The notes: generated from the sequence alone by a model not told the origin. A DNA stretch of 41,002 nt from Cohnella sp. (GCA_028287445.1 JAQBPQ010000144.1:1-41002), one strand, 5' to 3'. Positions 20,795 through 31,250 are shown, counted from the stretch's first letter. Numbers and translations are program-made.

Positions 20795-21829
20795 ATGTTT
20801 GGAGGATTTACGCGCGATTTGGGGATTGACCTCGGAACCGCCAACACACTTGTTTATGTCAAAGGAAGAGGAATTGTCGTCAGAGAACCGTCGGTGGTGG
20901 CCTTGCGTACCGATACCAAGAAAATCGAAGCCGTCGGCGGTGACGCCAAGAAAATGATCGGGCGTACACCCGGCAACATTGTGGCCATCCGCCCAATGAA
21001 AGACGGAGTGATCGCGGACTTCGAGACCACCGCGATCATGATCAAATATTTCATCCGCCGCGCTCAGAAGGAGCGCTCCATGTTTCCGCGCCATCCGAAC
21101 GTGATGGTATGCGTACCTTCGGGTATTACAGCCGTGGAGAAGCGCGCAGTAGAGGACGCCACCAAACAAGCCGGTGCCCGGGAAGCTTTCACAATCGAAG
21201 AACCGTTCGCAGCCGCGATCGGCGCCGATTTGCCGGTGTGGGAACCGACCGGCAGCATGGTGGTCGACATCGGCGGCGGAACGACCGAAGTGGCTGTCAT
21301 TTCGCTGGGCGGCATCGTCACGAGCCGTTCGATCCGGATTGCCGGCGACGAAATGGACGAATCGGTCATTCAATACATCAAACGCTTATACAACCTGATG
21401 ATCGGCGAACGGACTGCGGAGCAGTTGAAAATGGAAATCGGATCGGCCATGCCGCTGGATAAGATGGAATCAATCGAAATCCGCGGCCGCGATCTGGTAA
21501 CGGGACTGCCCAAGACGCTCGCGATCACGTCCGATGAGGTCGCCGAGGCGCTGTCCGATACCGTGAATGCCATCATCGACGCCGTCAAGGTCACGTTGGA
21601 GAAATGTCCTCCCGAGCTGTCGTCCGACATTATGGACCGGGGCATCGTACTTACGGGCGGCGGAGCGCTTCTTCGCAATCTGGATAAAATGCTCGCCCGT
21701 GAAACCGGAATGCCGGTAATCGTGGCTGAAAACCCGCTGGACTGCGTGGCGATCGGCACGGGACGCGCGCTTGAGAATATCCATCTGTTCAAATCCAAAG
21801 GCGGATCGAGGTCGAAGTCCGGACGCTGA
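20795..21829 (+). CDS. mreB: Rod shape-determining protein MreB
   Basis: [29 protein letters not shown]...[21 protein letters not shown]. Confidence 0.97.
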   Translation: MFGGFTRDLGIDLGTANTLVYVKGRGIVVREPSVVALRTDTKKIEAVGGDAKKMIGRTPGNIVAIRPMKDGVIADFETTAIMIKYFIRRAQKERSMFPRHPNVMVCVPSGITAVEKRAVEDATKQAGAREAFTIEEPFAAAIGADLPVWEPTGSMVVDIGGGTTEVAVISLGGIVTSRSIRIAGDEMDESVIQYIKRLYNLMIGERTAEQLKMEIGSAMPLDKMESIEIRGRDLVTGLPKTLAITSDEVAEALSDTVNAIIDAVKVTLEKCPPELSSDIMDRGIVLTGGGALLRNLDKMLARETGMPVIVAENPLDCVAIGTGRALENIHLFKSKGGSRSKSGR

Positions 21830-21876
21830 TCGCACCTCTTACGGGCCGGGAAGGCAGGTGAGCCGAAATTTTTAGA

Positions 21877-22734
21877 TTGATGCGCAACAAACGGCTTTTC
21901 ATCCTGATGATCGGACTGATCGTATTTATCGCCGTCATGGGATTTACGCTTGGACGGACCCGGCTGACTTGGCCGGAGAAGTTCATGAACGACGCCGTTG
22001 GAACGGTGCAGGGAGCGTTGTACCGGCCGGTCGGGGCGGTTGCCGATTTTCTCGGCGACCTCGGCCGGCTTTCCGACGTCTACAACGAAAATCAACAACT
22101 CCGTCAGACGGTAGCCAGGTACGCCCAAGATCAACTGAAGTACAATTTTATCGAAGCCGAAAACGAACGCCTCAAAAACGCCCTTCAATTTACGGAAAAT
22201 CAAAAGCAGTTATATCATTATCGGTACTTAATCGCGCAAGTAATCGGCAGCAGCTCCAATCCGTTTGACCAGACGATCAAGATCAACCTCGGCTCCCGCG
22301 ACGGGATCAAGTCCCAGATGGCGGTGACGACTACCGACGGTTTGATCGGCTTGATCAGCCATGTGTCGGAGTTTACTTCAACGGTGGAACCGATCACCCA
22401 ACTGTCACCGGAGTCGCCGCAAGGGGTGCAGGTGGCGGCTACCATTTTCGGCAAAGAATCGTCCTCATTCGGAATTATCGATTCGTTCGACGAACAAACC
22501 GGTATGCTCCAGATGTCCAAGATCGACGAGAACGATAAAATGGTCAAGGGCGACAAGGTCATTACTTCCGGTCTCGGGAACGTGTTTCCGAGGGGGATCA
22601 TGATCGGAACCGTGGAGAACCGGCAGGTCGGAGATTTCGGCCTCACGCAGAAAGCCTCGGTTCGGCCTGCGGCTAATTTCGATCACATTCGTGAAGTGTT
22701 CGTGGTTATCACTCCGGGAATGGACGGACCGTGA
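21877..22734 (+). CDS. mreC: Rod shape-determining protein MreC
   Basis: Single-TM N-terminus, coiled coil, then VIGSSSNPFDQTIKINLGSRDGIKSQMAV; follows mreB. Confidence 0.95.
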   Translation: MMRNKRLFILMIGLIVFIAVMGFTLGRTRLTWPEKFMNDAVGTVQGALYRPVGAVADFLGDLGRLSDVYNENQQLRQTVARYAQDQLKYNFIEAENERLKNALQFTENQKQLYHYRYLIAQVIGSSSNPFDQTIKINLGSRDGIKSQMAVTTTDGLIGLISHVSEFTSTVEPITQLSPESPQGVQVAATIFGKESSSFGIIDSFDEQTGMLQMSKIDENDKMVKGDKVITSGLGNVFPRGIMIGTVENRQVGDFGLTQKASVRPAANFDHIREVFVVITPGMDGP

Positions 22735-23261
22735 TCATGAAAATGAACCGTGCCGTGTTAGCGGGCATCGTACTGCTGCTGATCGAAAACGGGGTGGTAC
22801 CCTGGCTGGTGCCTGCCGCATGGAGCGATCGGCTGGTTCCGCACCTGACCTTCATTCTAACCCTGTATGTGGCCTGCTTTGCAGGCAGGCATAGAGCTTT
22901 CCTGTTCGGTCTCGGTTTCGGGCTGCTGGGTGATTTACTTTATTACGGAAATCTGATCGGGCCCTACGGTTTTGGGATGGGGCTGATCGGCTATACAGCC
23001 GGCTTGGCGTTTGAACGGAGCATTCCCACCCTTGCAGCCGTGATCGGACTAACGGCTATAGGAGGCTTAGCGCTCAACACAATCGTGTATTTGATTTACC
23101 GGCTGTTCCGGTTAACGCAATGGTCTTACGGATTTGCTTTTTACTGGTATATGGTGCCGAGTTTGCTCCTGGAAATTCTCGCCGCACTTGTCCTCTACTT
23201 GCCTGTCCGGCGTTTTTTATTCCGACAATCGGCGTCCTCCGGAGAGGAACCGCGGGTGTGA
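22731..23261 (+). CDS. mreD: Rod shape-determining protein MreD
   Basis: Multi-TM protein overlapping mreC and preceding minC. Confidence 0.88.
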   Translation: MIMKMNRAVLAGIVLLLIENGVVPWLVPAAWSDRLVPHLTFILTLYVACFAGRHRAFLFGLGFGLLGDLLYYGNLIGPYGFGMGLIGYTAGLAFERSIPTLAAVIGLTAIGGLALNTIVYLIYRLFRLTQWSYGFAFYWYMVPSLLLEILAALVLYLPVRRFLFRQSASSGEEPRV

Positions 23262-23333
23262 CGGGATCTTTCGCTGGAGGCAGGAGTTCTGCTTCGATTG
23301 GCAGAATTCTCATACAAGGGAGGAGCGGACAAC

Positions 23334-23990
23334 ATGGCCGGGAAATCACCCATTATCATCAAGGGCGTTAAAGAAGGTCTGATCTTTCTCTTGGACGACC
23401 AGTGCGACTTCGTTACGCTGCTAGACGACCTGAACGCCAAGCTGGACAAGCATGAACAACAATTTACCGGACCGATCGTGCATGTTTTCCTGAAGCTTGG
23501 ATCCCGCCAGTTGGAGGATGAGGACAAGGAGCGGCTGCGTGCGGTCATTAAAAGACAGGGCAATCTGCTCGTACAATCGATTGAGAGCGATCCACTGCCT
23601 CCGGATGCTGACGCCAAACCGGCACTTTATACGATGACGGGTATCGTCCGGTCCGGCCAAACAGTCGAGTATACCGGGAACTTGGTGCTGCTCGGCGACG
23701 TGAATCCGGGCGGCACGCTGCGTTGCACCGGAGATATTTACGTGCTGGGTGCTATGAGAGGAATGGCGCACGCCGGTTCCGCGGGAGACGATCACGCGAT
23801 AATCGCGGCTTCGCTCATGACGCCGACTCAACTGCGGATCGCCGATGTCATCAGCCGTCCGCCGGACGAATGGGCTTCCGGCGATCCCTGGATGGAATAT
23901 GCATTCTTACGCGACGGCACGATGGCCATCGACAAAATGGCGAGTCTCGGCCGCCATCGCAAGGAAGTCATGCAGTTCAAAGGAGTGTAA
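23334..23990 (+). CDS. minC: Septum site-determining protein MinC
   Basis: C-terminal VRSGQTVEYTGNLVLLGDVNPGGTLRCTGDIYVLGAMRGMAHAG. Confidence 0.96.
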   Translation: MAGKSPIIIKGVKEGLIFLLDDQCDFVTLLDDLNAKLDKHEQQFTGPIVHVFLKLGSRQLEDEDKERLRAVIKRQGNLLVQSIESDPLPPDADAKPALYTMTGIVRSGQTVEYTGNLVLLGDVNPGGTLRCTGDIYVLGAMRGMAHAGSAGDDHAIIAASLMTPTQLRIADVISRPPDEWASGDPWMEYAFLRDGTMAIDKMASLGRHRKEVMQFKGV

Positions 23991-23993
23991 ATC

Positions 23994-24788
23994 ATGGGAG
24001 AAGCGATTGTGGTCACATCCGGTAAAGGCGGTGTCGGCAAAACGACAACAACTGCCAATTTGGGAACCGCCTTGGCTTTGATGGGCAAAAAAGTGTGCAT
24101 GGTGGATACCGACATCGGTTTGCGCAATCTGGACGTGGTCATGGGACTTGAAAACCGGATCATCTACGATCTGATTGACGTGGCGGAAGGCCGTTGCCGG
24201 GTGAACCAGGCGCTGGTCAAGGACAAACGGTTCGACGAACTGTATATGCTTCCCGCAGCCCAAACCAAAGATAAAAACGACATTTCTCCGGAACAGGTCC
24301 GCCAAATTATCGAGAGCCTGAAACCGGATTTCGACTATGTTATTATCGACTGCCCCGCCGGTATCGAGCAAGGTTTCCGCAACGCGGTGGCCGGAGCCGA
24401 TCAGGCGATCATCGTCACCACACCGGAGAATGCAGCCGTACGAGATGCCGACCGGGTCATCGGGCTTTTGGAAAAATCCAAAATGGCCGCACCGAAGCTG
24501 GTCATCAACCGGATACGCCCAAACCTTCTCAAGAGCGGCGATATGCTGGAAATCGATGATATTTGTCAAGTGTTGGCCATTGACTTGATCGGGATCGTGC
24601 CGGACGACGAACTGGTGATCAAAGCAGCCAACCAAGGTGAGCCGACGGTGATGAACCTGGATTCCCGGGCTGCCATCGCTTATCGCAATATCGCCCGCCG
24701 GATTCTCGGCGAGACCGTTCCTCTGATGCAATTGGATGAGAAGACCGGGATGTTCCGCCGGGTCAAGAAGTTTTTGGGAATGGGATGA
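23994..24788 (+). CDS. minD: Septum site-determining ATPase MinD
   Basis: GEAIVVTSGKGGVGKTTTTANLGTALA (deviant Walker A) and C-terminal amphipathic FRRVKKFLGMG. Confidence 0.97.
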   Translation: MGEAIVVTSGKGGVGKTTTTANLGTALALMGKKVCMVDTDIGLRNLDVVMGLENRIIYDLIDVAEGRCRVNQALVKDKRFDELYMLPAAQTKDKNDISPEQVRQIIESLKPDFDYVIIDCPAGIEQGFRNAVAGADQAIIVTTPENAAVRDADRVIGLLEKSKMAAPKLVINRIRPNLLKSGDMLEIDDICQVLAIDLIGIVPDDELVIKAANQGEPTVMNLDSRAAIAYRNIARRILGETVPLMQLDEKTGMFRRVKKFLGMG

Positions 24789-24795
24789 TTCAAGC

Positions 24796-25944
24796 TTGCT
24801 GAACCGAGTCAAAAAAATCGACTGGATAATACTTCTCATCCTGGCCGGTATGATGTGCTTCAGCGCATTGCTCGTTCGAAGCGCGACGTACGGCGATCCG
24901 CGGTATCATCTCTACGACGTCAAGACACTTATTTATTATTCAGTCGGATTTGTTGTGATCATACTCATGACGATGTTCGACTACCGGTTGCTGCTCAAAA
25001 CCTGGTATGTCTGGTACGCGATCGGTCTTATCCTCCTTGTCCTCGTCTTTAAATTTGCACCGCTCATAAACGGGGCGAGAAGCTGGTTCATACTGCCGGG
25101 AGGATTTCAATTCCAGCCGGCCGAGTTTATGAAGGTGTTTATGATATTGGCCATTGCGGCCATCATGGGACGACGACAGGGCGACCCGCTGCGTATGCGC
25201 ACCGATGTGTCGTTGGTGGCCGCCGCAGCACTTGTGCCGTTCGTTCTCGTTATGGCACAGCCTGATTTGGGCAACGCGGTGATTTACATCTTTATTACAC
25301 TCGGCATGCTGTGGATCGGCAATGTCAGATACTCCTACGTCATGATCGGGTTGGTAGCCGTTCTCGGCGGGTTGTTTTTGTTCGTGACCCTGTTCAATAC
25401 CTACAACACCCAAATACACGACTATCTGGAGGCCAAACACAAGGTCCACTGGTATCAAAGGATTAATACCTACATTCATCCCGAACAGGCGTCTGCCGAT
25501 GATCGAAGACAGTCCGAATACGCCAGAATTGCCGTCGGCTCAGGCGGGCTGGCCGGAGACGGGTACATGCAGGGTGAATCCAAGAAGCGCAAAATGATTC
25601 CCTATATGTATTCCGATTCCATCTTCGTCGTCGTCGGTGAGGAGTTCGGCTTCCAAGGAGCCGCGCTGCTGCTTCTGTTATACTTTCTCTTTATCTACCG
25701 GATGATCATTATTGCCTATCAATGCTACGATTTGCGGGGTTCCTTCATTATTATCGGCATTGCCACAATGCTCGTGTTCCAGATCTTCGAGAACATCGGA
25801 ATGATGATCGGCATGATGCCGATTACCGGCATCACGCTTCCATTCATCAGTTATGGCGGAACTTCTCTCCTGCTCAACATGGCATCCATCGGCATCATAT
25901 TCAGTATTCGCGCCCATCAGGACAAATCTGAAATAGACACTTAA
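24796..25944 (+). CDS. rodA: RodA/FtsW/SpoVE (SEDS) family protein
   Basis: Multi-TM; FAPLINGARSWFILPGGFQFQPAEFMK...GEEFGFQGAALLLLLY...ITLPFISYGGTSLL. Confidence 0.93.
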   Translation: MLNRVKKIDWIILLILAGMMCFSALLVRSATYGDPRYHLYDVKTLIYYSVGFVVIILMTMFDYRLLLKTWYVWYAIGLILLVLVFKFAPLINGARSWFILPGGFQFQPAEFMKVFMILAIAAIMGRRQGDPLRMRTDVSLVAAAALVPFVLVMAQPDLGNAVIYIFITLGMLWIGNVRYSYVMIGLVAVLGGLFLFVTLFNTYNTQIHDYLEAKHKVHWYQRINTYIHPEQASADDRRQSEYARIAVGSGGLAGDGYMQGESKKRKMIPYMYSDSIFVVVGEEFGFQGAALLLLLYFLFIYRMIIIAYQCYDLRGSFIIIGIATMLVFQIFENIGMMIGMMPITGITLPFISYGGTSLLLNMASIGIIFSIRAHQDKSEIDT

Positions 25945-25946
25945 CG

Positions 25947-25977
25947 ACGCCCACGCTCAGCGGTGCGTCGTTTTACT
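25947..25977 (+). terminator. Rho-independent terminator after rodA
   Basis: ACGACGC-CCACGCTCAGCGGT-GCGTCGT-TTTA. Confidence 0.75.
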
Positions 25978-26041
25978 TATTCTAATCCTTTCTCGTCTGC
26001 CATAGGCTGTTATAGACAAGTGGACAAGGGAGGTCTTGGCC

Positions 26042-27007
26042 ATGCTCATCCGCGATAATGTACGTCGTCGAAGGCAGGAACGGATCGAGAAGCTGTTAGG
26101 GCAGTTGCCGGACATACGGGAACATCATGAATTGTCCCGGTTTGATCTGTCGCTCGACACCTCGGACGAATCATCGCCGCGGGATCATAAAGGGTCAGAA
26201 GTACTGCAAATTCCAGGCTCATTGACCGAACAAGTTCCCGAATCCGAACCCGAACCCGATCCCGAAAAATGGTGGAAAGAACATGAGCGGCGGCGGCGTG
26301 CAGAGGCACCGAACTGGACAGGAATGGGCAAATTGGCGCCGGTACGGACGTCACCGCCTCGACAGTCCGTTTCTCAGAGAAACGACGGTTCTTCTTTTGG
26401 TCGAAGTTTTGCTCTCCGGCTAGCTGCCGCAGCAGTCGTATTCGGTATGGCTTGGGGCTGGTTTGTATCTGGACTGCCTGGAGGCCGAGAGGCCAGAACG
26501 TGGACAATCCAAGCCGTGACCAAGGACATGGATTTCCATTCCGTGGAGGTGTGGTACGAGCAGAAGTTCGGCGGATCACCTGCTTTTTTGCCGATTTTCC
26601 GCAGCAGTGGAGACACCCGGGCGGTTTCCGGGGTATGGGACCGGCAGCTGGCGGTACTCCCTGTGGAAGGGCGAATCGTCCAAACGTTCGCCCAGGACGG
26701 AAGCGGCGTTCGCATTGCGGCATCGGGGGGGAGCGGGGTGAAGGCCGTGTATGCGGGGCGCATCCTTCAAGTGGCGACGGAAGCAGACGGCAAGTCGACG
26801 GTTTTGGTTCAGCACGCCGGCCAAATCGTTACGGTGTACGGAAACTTGGAGTCTCCAACCATTAAGGCGGGAGATTGGGTGGAAGCTGGACAGCGGCTGG
26901 GCAGCATTCCCGCCCCGCTGGACGCCGGAGGCGAAAGCCTGCTTCGGTTCGCCGTGAAGAAAAACGGCAAAACGCTGGATCCGGCGGAAGTGGTGCCGTT
27001 TGATTAA
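26042..27007 (+). CDS. spoIVFA: SpoIVFA-like protein with LytM/M23 peptidase-like domain
   Basis: TM at residues ~125-145; C-terminal VEGRIVQTFAQDGSGVRIAAS...VKAVYAGRILQVATEADGKSTVLVQHAGQIVTVYGNL; immediately before spoIVFB. Confidence 0.85.
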   Translation: MLIRDNVRRRRQERIEKLLGQLPDIREHHELSRFDLSLDTSDESSPRDHKGSEVLQIPGSLTEQVPESEPEPDPEKWWKEHERRRRAEAPNWTGMGKLAPVRTSPPRQSVSQRNDGSSFGRSFALRLAAAAVVFGMAWGWFVSGLPGGREARTWTIQAVTKDMDFHSVEVWYEQKFGGSPAFLPIFRSSGDTRAVSGVWDRQLAVLPVEGRIVQTFAQDGSGVRIAASGGSGVKAVYAGRILQVATEADGKSTVLVQHAGQIVTVYGNLESPTIKAGDWVEAGQRLGSIPAPLDAGGESLLRFAVKKNGKTLDPAEVVPFD

Positions 27008-27875
27008 ATGGCGGGGAATCGCTTTCACTCTTCATCCTTTATTCGTGCTGGTCATGTTGGCATCCGTAGCGGCCGGGAGGTTCCTGGAATTGGCGGCGCT
27101 TTTCGTCATGGTTCTCATTCACGAGCTGGGACATGTCGCCGCTGCGCTGCGATTCGGCTGGACCGTTAAGGAAGTGAGATTGCTCCCGTTCGGAGGCGTC
27201 GTCGAAATCGAGGAAGCGGGCGCACTCCCGGTGCGGGAAGAAATGTGGGTGGCGCTGGCGGGCCCGGTTCAAAACGTGTGGCTCGCGGCAGCCGGCTGGC
27301 TGCTCGGACAAGCCGGATGGGTGGATGGGACTTGGGCGGATCAGTTTGTGCGCGCCAACTTGCTCATTTGCCTTTTTAATTTATTGCCGATCTTGCCGCT
27401 CGACGGGGGAAAGCTGCTGCAGGCGTGGATCAGCCTGCATTTACCGTTCCATCGGGCACTCGTGTGGTGCGCGACGATCAGTATCGTATTTAGTGCCGGG
27501 GTTATTTTGTGTGCGTTCATTCCCTTGTGGAGAGGCGGCCTGTTGGAGCTTAATTTGCTGGTTGTCGGTTTGTTTCTCATTTTCTCCAACTGGATGCACC
27601 GCCGTCACGTTCCTTTTTTGTTCCTGCGGTTTCTCGTTCATCGCGTTCGCCGATCGGAGCTGCATTTGGACCGGGGCACGCTGGCTCGTCCGATTGTCAT
27701 CGGGGAAAACCGCCCGATCGCTTCGGTTGTTCATCTGTTTATGAAAGAAGGTTATCACCTCGTCTATGTGATGAGGAAAGGCCGAATTGTGAAAGTGGTG
27801 CCGGAAGGGACAATTATCGACGGATTTCTGGGACATTTGACAGCGGGACATGCGGACTTGCGATTTTTCATGTAA
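27000..27875 (+). CDS. spoIVFB: SpoIVFB-like M50 intramembrane zinc metalloprotease
   Basis: VLIHELGHVAAALRFGW (HExxH) and NLLPILPLDGGKLLQAW. Confidence 0.93.
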   Translation: MIKWRGIAFTLHPLFVLVMLASVAAGRFLELAALFVMVLIHELGHVAAALRFGWTVKEVRLLPFGGVVEIEEAGALPVREEMWVALAGPVQNVWLAAAGWLLGQAGWVDGTWADQFVRANLLICLFNLLPILPLDGGKLLQAWISLHLPFHRALVWCATISIVFSAGVILCAFIPLWRGGLLELNLLVVGLFLIFSNWMHRRHVPFLFLRFLVHRVRRSELHLDRGTLARPIVIGENRPIASVVHLFMKEGYHLVYVMRKGRIVKVVPEGTIIDGFLGHLTAGHADLRFFM

Positions 27876-27933
27876 AATGACAAGTATAATGAACTCGCCA
27901 TCCTTTCTACAGGGCGAGAACACGGAGGTCGGC

Positions 27934-29169
27934 ATGAAGCAGCTGTTTGTCCATTGCGCGCGCAATATGACCCAATCGGCTCTGCTGGAAGACGGCCGGC
28001 TGACCGAGTTCAGCGTAGAAAAATCCGAAGGAAATTCGCTCGTCGGCAATCTATATAAAGGCAGGGTTGTGAACGTGCTGCCCGGCATGCAGGCGGCATT
28101 CGTCGACATCGGTCTGCCCAAAAACGCGTTTTTGTACGTAGACGACGCGCTGCACCCCCATTTGGACAAACAGCCCAAGGACAAGCCCTCGATTGCGGAT
28201 CTTCTGTCCACCGGTGACGAATTGATCGTTCAGGTCATGAAAGAACCGTTGGGCGGTAAAGGCGCCCGGATTACGACCCATTTCTCGCTGCCGGGCCGGT
28301 GGCTCGTTTATATGCCGCAGGCGGACTATGTGGGCATATCCAAAAAAATCGAGCAGGAAGAAGAGAGAAGCCGGCTTCGGTCGCTGGCGGAGGAGCTTCG
28401 CCATGCGGGTGAAGGCATCATTTTGCGCACGAATGCGGAAGGAGAAAGCCGCGAGGCGCTGGCTGAGGATTTGGACGCCTTGCGGCGGATATGGAATGGT
28501 GCGGCCCGACTTGGGCAGCAGGCCAAGTCGCCGGCCGAACTTCACCGGGATTCGGGATTGGTTCAGCGTATGGTGCGGGACGTCGTTACGCCGGATACGG
28601 AAGAATTGATCGTCGATGACGAAACCTGTATGGAAGAGACTAAGGCTTATTTGCGCAAGACGGCTCCTCTTCTCGAAGAACGGGTTCACCTGTATCGTGA
28701 ACCGACGCCGCTGTTCGATAAATTCGGTATCAAAGAACAGGTGGATCGTGCGTTCCAATCTCAAATCCGGCTCTTCAGCGGCGGTTATCTGGTATGGGAC
28801 CAGACGGAGGCGCTCAGTGTGATTGACGTGAACACCGGTAAATATACCGGTTCCGTCGACTTGGAGGAGACCGTTTTTCAGACCAATCTGGAGGCGGCCG
28901 AGGAGATTGCCCGACTGCTCCGGCTGCGGGATGTGGGCGGAATTATCATTGTGGATTTCATTGACATGGAGAAAGACGAACATCGCGAGAAGGTGGAGCA
29001 GTTATTGGAAACGACGATGAGACGGGACCGCACCAAATGCCAGGTCGTGGGCTGGACGAGGCTCGGTCTGCTTGAAATCACCCGCAAAAAAGCGCGGGAG
29101 AGCGTGTCCAGCTTCTTTTTTGAAACGTGTCCGACATGCATGGGACGGGGCAAAATATCCTCCCGCTGA
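27934..29169 (+). CDS. rng: Ribonuclease G/E family protein
   Basis: NLYKGRVVNVLPGMQAAFVDIGLPKNAFLYV (S1), DVNTGKYTGS...GGIIIVDFIDM, CPTCMGRGK zinc-link. Confidence 0.94.
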   Translation: MKQLFVHCARNMTQSALLEDGRLTEFSVEKSEGNSLVGNLYKGRVVNVLPGMQAAFVDIGLPKNAFLYVDDALHPHLDKQPKDKPSIADLLSTGDELIVQVMKEPLGGKGARITTHFSLPGRWLVYMPQADYVGISKKIEQEEERSRLRSLAEELRHAGEGIILRTNAEGESREALAEDLDALRRIWNGAARLGQQAKSPAELHRDSGLVQRMVRDVVTPDTEELIVDDETCMEETKAYLRKTAPLLEERVHLYREPTPLFDKFGIKEQVDRAFQSQIRLFSGGYLVWDQTEALSVIDVNTGKYTGSVDLEETVFQTNLEAAEEIARLLRLRDVGGIIIVDFIDMEKDEHREKVEQLLETTMRRDRTKCQVVGWTRLGLLEITRKKARESVSSFFFETCPTCMGRGKISSR

Positions 29170-29186
29170 CTTCCAAACAAACAACA

Positions 29187-29215
29187 TTGAAATCATGTGT
29201 CGTTTATGATACTAT
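29187..29215 (+). promoter_or_regulatory. Promoter upstream of the L21 leader
   Basis: TTGAAA-N17-TACTAT with TG extension. Confidence 0.75.
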
Positions 29216-29249
29216 GTTTGAGTGCGTGCAATGGATTTGCATGCGGAAA

Positions 29250-29350
29250 CCGCTCTTCACCGGGTCGATAAGACCGGCACTGCCCTGGTTCGCTTTACGA
29301 GCTGCGGCAACCGGGCACCCCACGAGGCGAGTCTTAAGTATGAGGAGGTG
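29250..29350 (+). ncRNA. Ribosomal protein L21 leader (autoregulatory 5' UTR)
   Basis: Hairpin TGCCCTGGTT...AACCGGGCA and flanking conserved-looking segments directly upstream of rplU; matches known Firmicute L21 leader location. Confidence 0.7.
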
Positions 29351-29356
29351 CACCAA

Positions 29357-29668
29357 ATGTACGCGATTATTGAAACCGGCGGCAAACAATACAAGGTTCA
29401 GACGGGCGACGTCATCTTCGTGGAGAAACTTTCCGTTACCGAAGGCGACAACATTACGTTTGACCGCGTTTTAGCCGTATCGACCGACAGCGGTTTGACC
29501 ACGGGAAGCCCGGTTTTGGCCGGAGCAACCGTAACGGGCAAAGTCGAGAAACACGTCAAAGGCGAGAAAATCATCGTCTATAAGTACAAGCCGAAGAAGA
29601 ACTATCATCGCAAACAAGGCCATCGTCAGCCGTACACGAAAGTGACGATCGAAGCCATCAAGGCGTAA
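29357..29668 (+). CDS. rplU: 50S ribosomal protein L21
   Basis: [25 protein letters not shown]...[24 protein letters not shown] upstream. Confidence 0.98.
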   Translation: MYAIIETGGKQYKVQTGDVIFVEKLSVTEGDNITFDRVLAVSTDSGLTTGSPVLAGATVTGKVEKHVKGEKIIVYKYKPKKNYHRKQGHRQPYTKVTIEAIKA

Positions 29669-29676
29669 GGCTAACG

Positions 29677-30009
29677 ATGATCACGATCACGATCGAACGC
29701 AGCGAAGCTGGCCGGATCCGGCGGTTTTCCGTCTCGGGTCATGCGAAGTATAAGGATTCCGGCAGAGACATCGTCTGTGCCGGTGTCTCAGCCGTAACCG
29801 TCGGTGCCGTCAACGCGATTGAGAAGCTGACAGGGCTTGTCCCTGAAGCGGAGATGCGCGGAGGCTGGCTGACCGCTGAAGCGCCTTTGAACGAAGACGG
29901 CAATTTCGAAGAGCAGGCGCAACTCTTGCTCGAGGGAATGGTCGCGGCGCTGGAATCCATTGCGGATGAGTATACGAAATACGTGCAAATAAAAGAGATA
30001 TTTACCTAG
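29677..30009 (+). CDS. prp: Ribosomal-processing cysteine protease Prp (YsxB)
   Basis: FSVSGHAKYKDSGRDIVCAGVSAVTVGAVNAIE with conserved His and Cys, between rplU and rpmA. Confidence 0.93.
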   Translation: MITITIERSEAGRIRRFSVSGHAKYKDSGRDIVCAGVSAVTVGAVNAIEKLTGLVPEAEMRGGWLTAEAPLNEDGNFEEQAQLLLEGMVAALESIADEYTKYVQIKEIFT

Positions 30010-30024
30010 AAGGAGGTAGACACC

Positions 30025-30336
30025 ATGTTGAAGCTTAATCTTCAGTTGTTCGCCTCGAAAAAAGGGGTAGGTTCGACCCGGAACGGACGCGACAGCCAGT
30101 CCAAGCGACTCGGCACGAAGCGTGCGGACGGTCAAGCCGTGACGGCGGGAAGCATCCTCGTACGCCAACGCGGCACGAAGATCCATCCGGGCAACAACGT
30201 CGGCATCGGCAAAGACGACACGCTGTTCGCGAAAGTGGAAGGCGTCGTCAAATTCGAGCGCTGGGGACGCGACCGTAAGAAAGTCAGCGTCTATCCTGCA
30301 GATCAGGCGCCCGTTGCGGCGGCTCTCGAAGCTTAA
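30025..30336 (+). CDS. rpmA: 50S ribosomal protein L27 with Prp-cleavable N-terminal extension
   Basis: [37 protein letters not shown]. Confidence 0.98.
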   Translation: MLKLNLQLFASKKGVGSTRNGRDSQSKRLGTKRADGQAVTAGSILVRQRGTKIHPGNNVGIGKDDTLFAKVEGVVKFERWGRDRKKVSVYPADQAPVAAALEA

Positions 30337-30350
30337 TACGCATCCAGAAT

Positions 30351-30380
30351 CCCGGCCGGCGATTGCGGCCGGGGTTTTTG
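30351..30380 (+). terminator. Rho-independent terminator after rpmA
   Basis: CCCGGCCG-GCGATTG-CGGCCGGGG-TTTTTG. Confidence 0.88.
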
Positions 30381-30427
30381 CGTTAAGGAAGGAAAGAAGG
30401 CCTCTTGCCATATGGCCTCCATGTTCG

Positions 30428-30447
30428 TGTTATACTCGGCGAGTATA
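30428..30447 (+). promoter_or_regulatory. Extended -10 element overlapped by a perfect palindrome upstream of spo0B
   Basis: TGTTATACT overlapping TATACTCG-G-CGAGTATA. Confidence 0.45.
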
Positions 30448-30497
30448 GTAATTGGAAATATTCGCCAAATGATGTAGAAACGGAGGGCCGTTTCAAC

Positions 30498-31250
30498 GTG
30501 AACAATCAAACCCGATTAGGTGTCGGGGCTTTCATTTCGCTCCTTCTGCCCGCCGCAGCGGTGTACATTTGGCGGGAAACTTGGTGGCCGTTGGTGTTAT
30601 TCGTGGGTTGGACAGTCGCTTCAGCTGCTCTCTACGTTCTAGCGGACAGACGGAATATCCGCGAGCAGAACGCCCGCATGCTGGAGCATGCCAGGGAGTC
30701 GGCCATCCGCACGCTTAGCCACCATCGGCATGACTGGATGAACGATTTGCAAATTTTATACGGTTACTTGCGATTGAAGAAACCCGATAAAGCGGTCGAG
30801 ATCGTGGACAGAATAAGGGAGCGAATGGAGAACGACAGCAAGATTTCCGGGCTGGGAAGCGCGGAGCTGTCCACGTTTCTCCTTTCCTTCCGTACCTTGT
30901 GCGACCATGTGCGATTGGATTTCAAGGTGGCGGACGGCCTGCAGTTGGACCGGATGCCTTTCCAGATGGAGAAACTGACGCCGGTATTGATCGGGATCAT
31001 CAATTCGGTCCGGTACCGTGCCGTCTCTCCTGCATCGGGAGAGAATCTGCTGCATGTCACGTTATTCCCAAACCAAGGTTCGTTATGCCTGGAACTCGTT
31101 TTCGAGGGTGAATTGGCTGCGGGCAACAGCTTGGCGGATGATATGAAAAAATTGGTGGACGGTTTGGGGCAATTAAAGGAAGAGGAACTGGGAGGGATCC
31201 GGGAGGGTCCGTCCCGCAGATTGCTCGTCACTTTTCCCCTGACCGCCTGA
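30498..31250 (+). CDS. spo0B: Sporulation phosphotransferase Spo0B-like
   Basis: Two N-terminal TM segments then TLSHHRHDWMNDLQILYGYLRLKKPDKA (phospho-His box); between rpmA and obgE. Confidence 0.85.
   Translation: MNNQTRLGVGAFISLLLPAAAVYIWRETWWPLVLFVGWTVASAALYVLADRRNIREQNARMLEHARESAIRTLSHHRHDWMNDLQILYGYLRLKKPDKAVEIVDRIRERMENDSKISGLGSAELSTFLLSFRTLCDHVRLDFKVADGLQLDRMPFQMEKLTPVLIGIINSVRYRAVSPASGENLLHVTLFPNQGSLCLELVFEGELAAGNSLADDMKKLVDGLGQLKEEELGGIREGPSRRLLVTFPLTA

Noticed and set aside
20726-22203. Minus-strand ORFs over mreB/mreC (215, 277 aa)
   Set aside because: Antisense shadows; no domain, no RBS logic.
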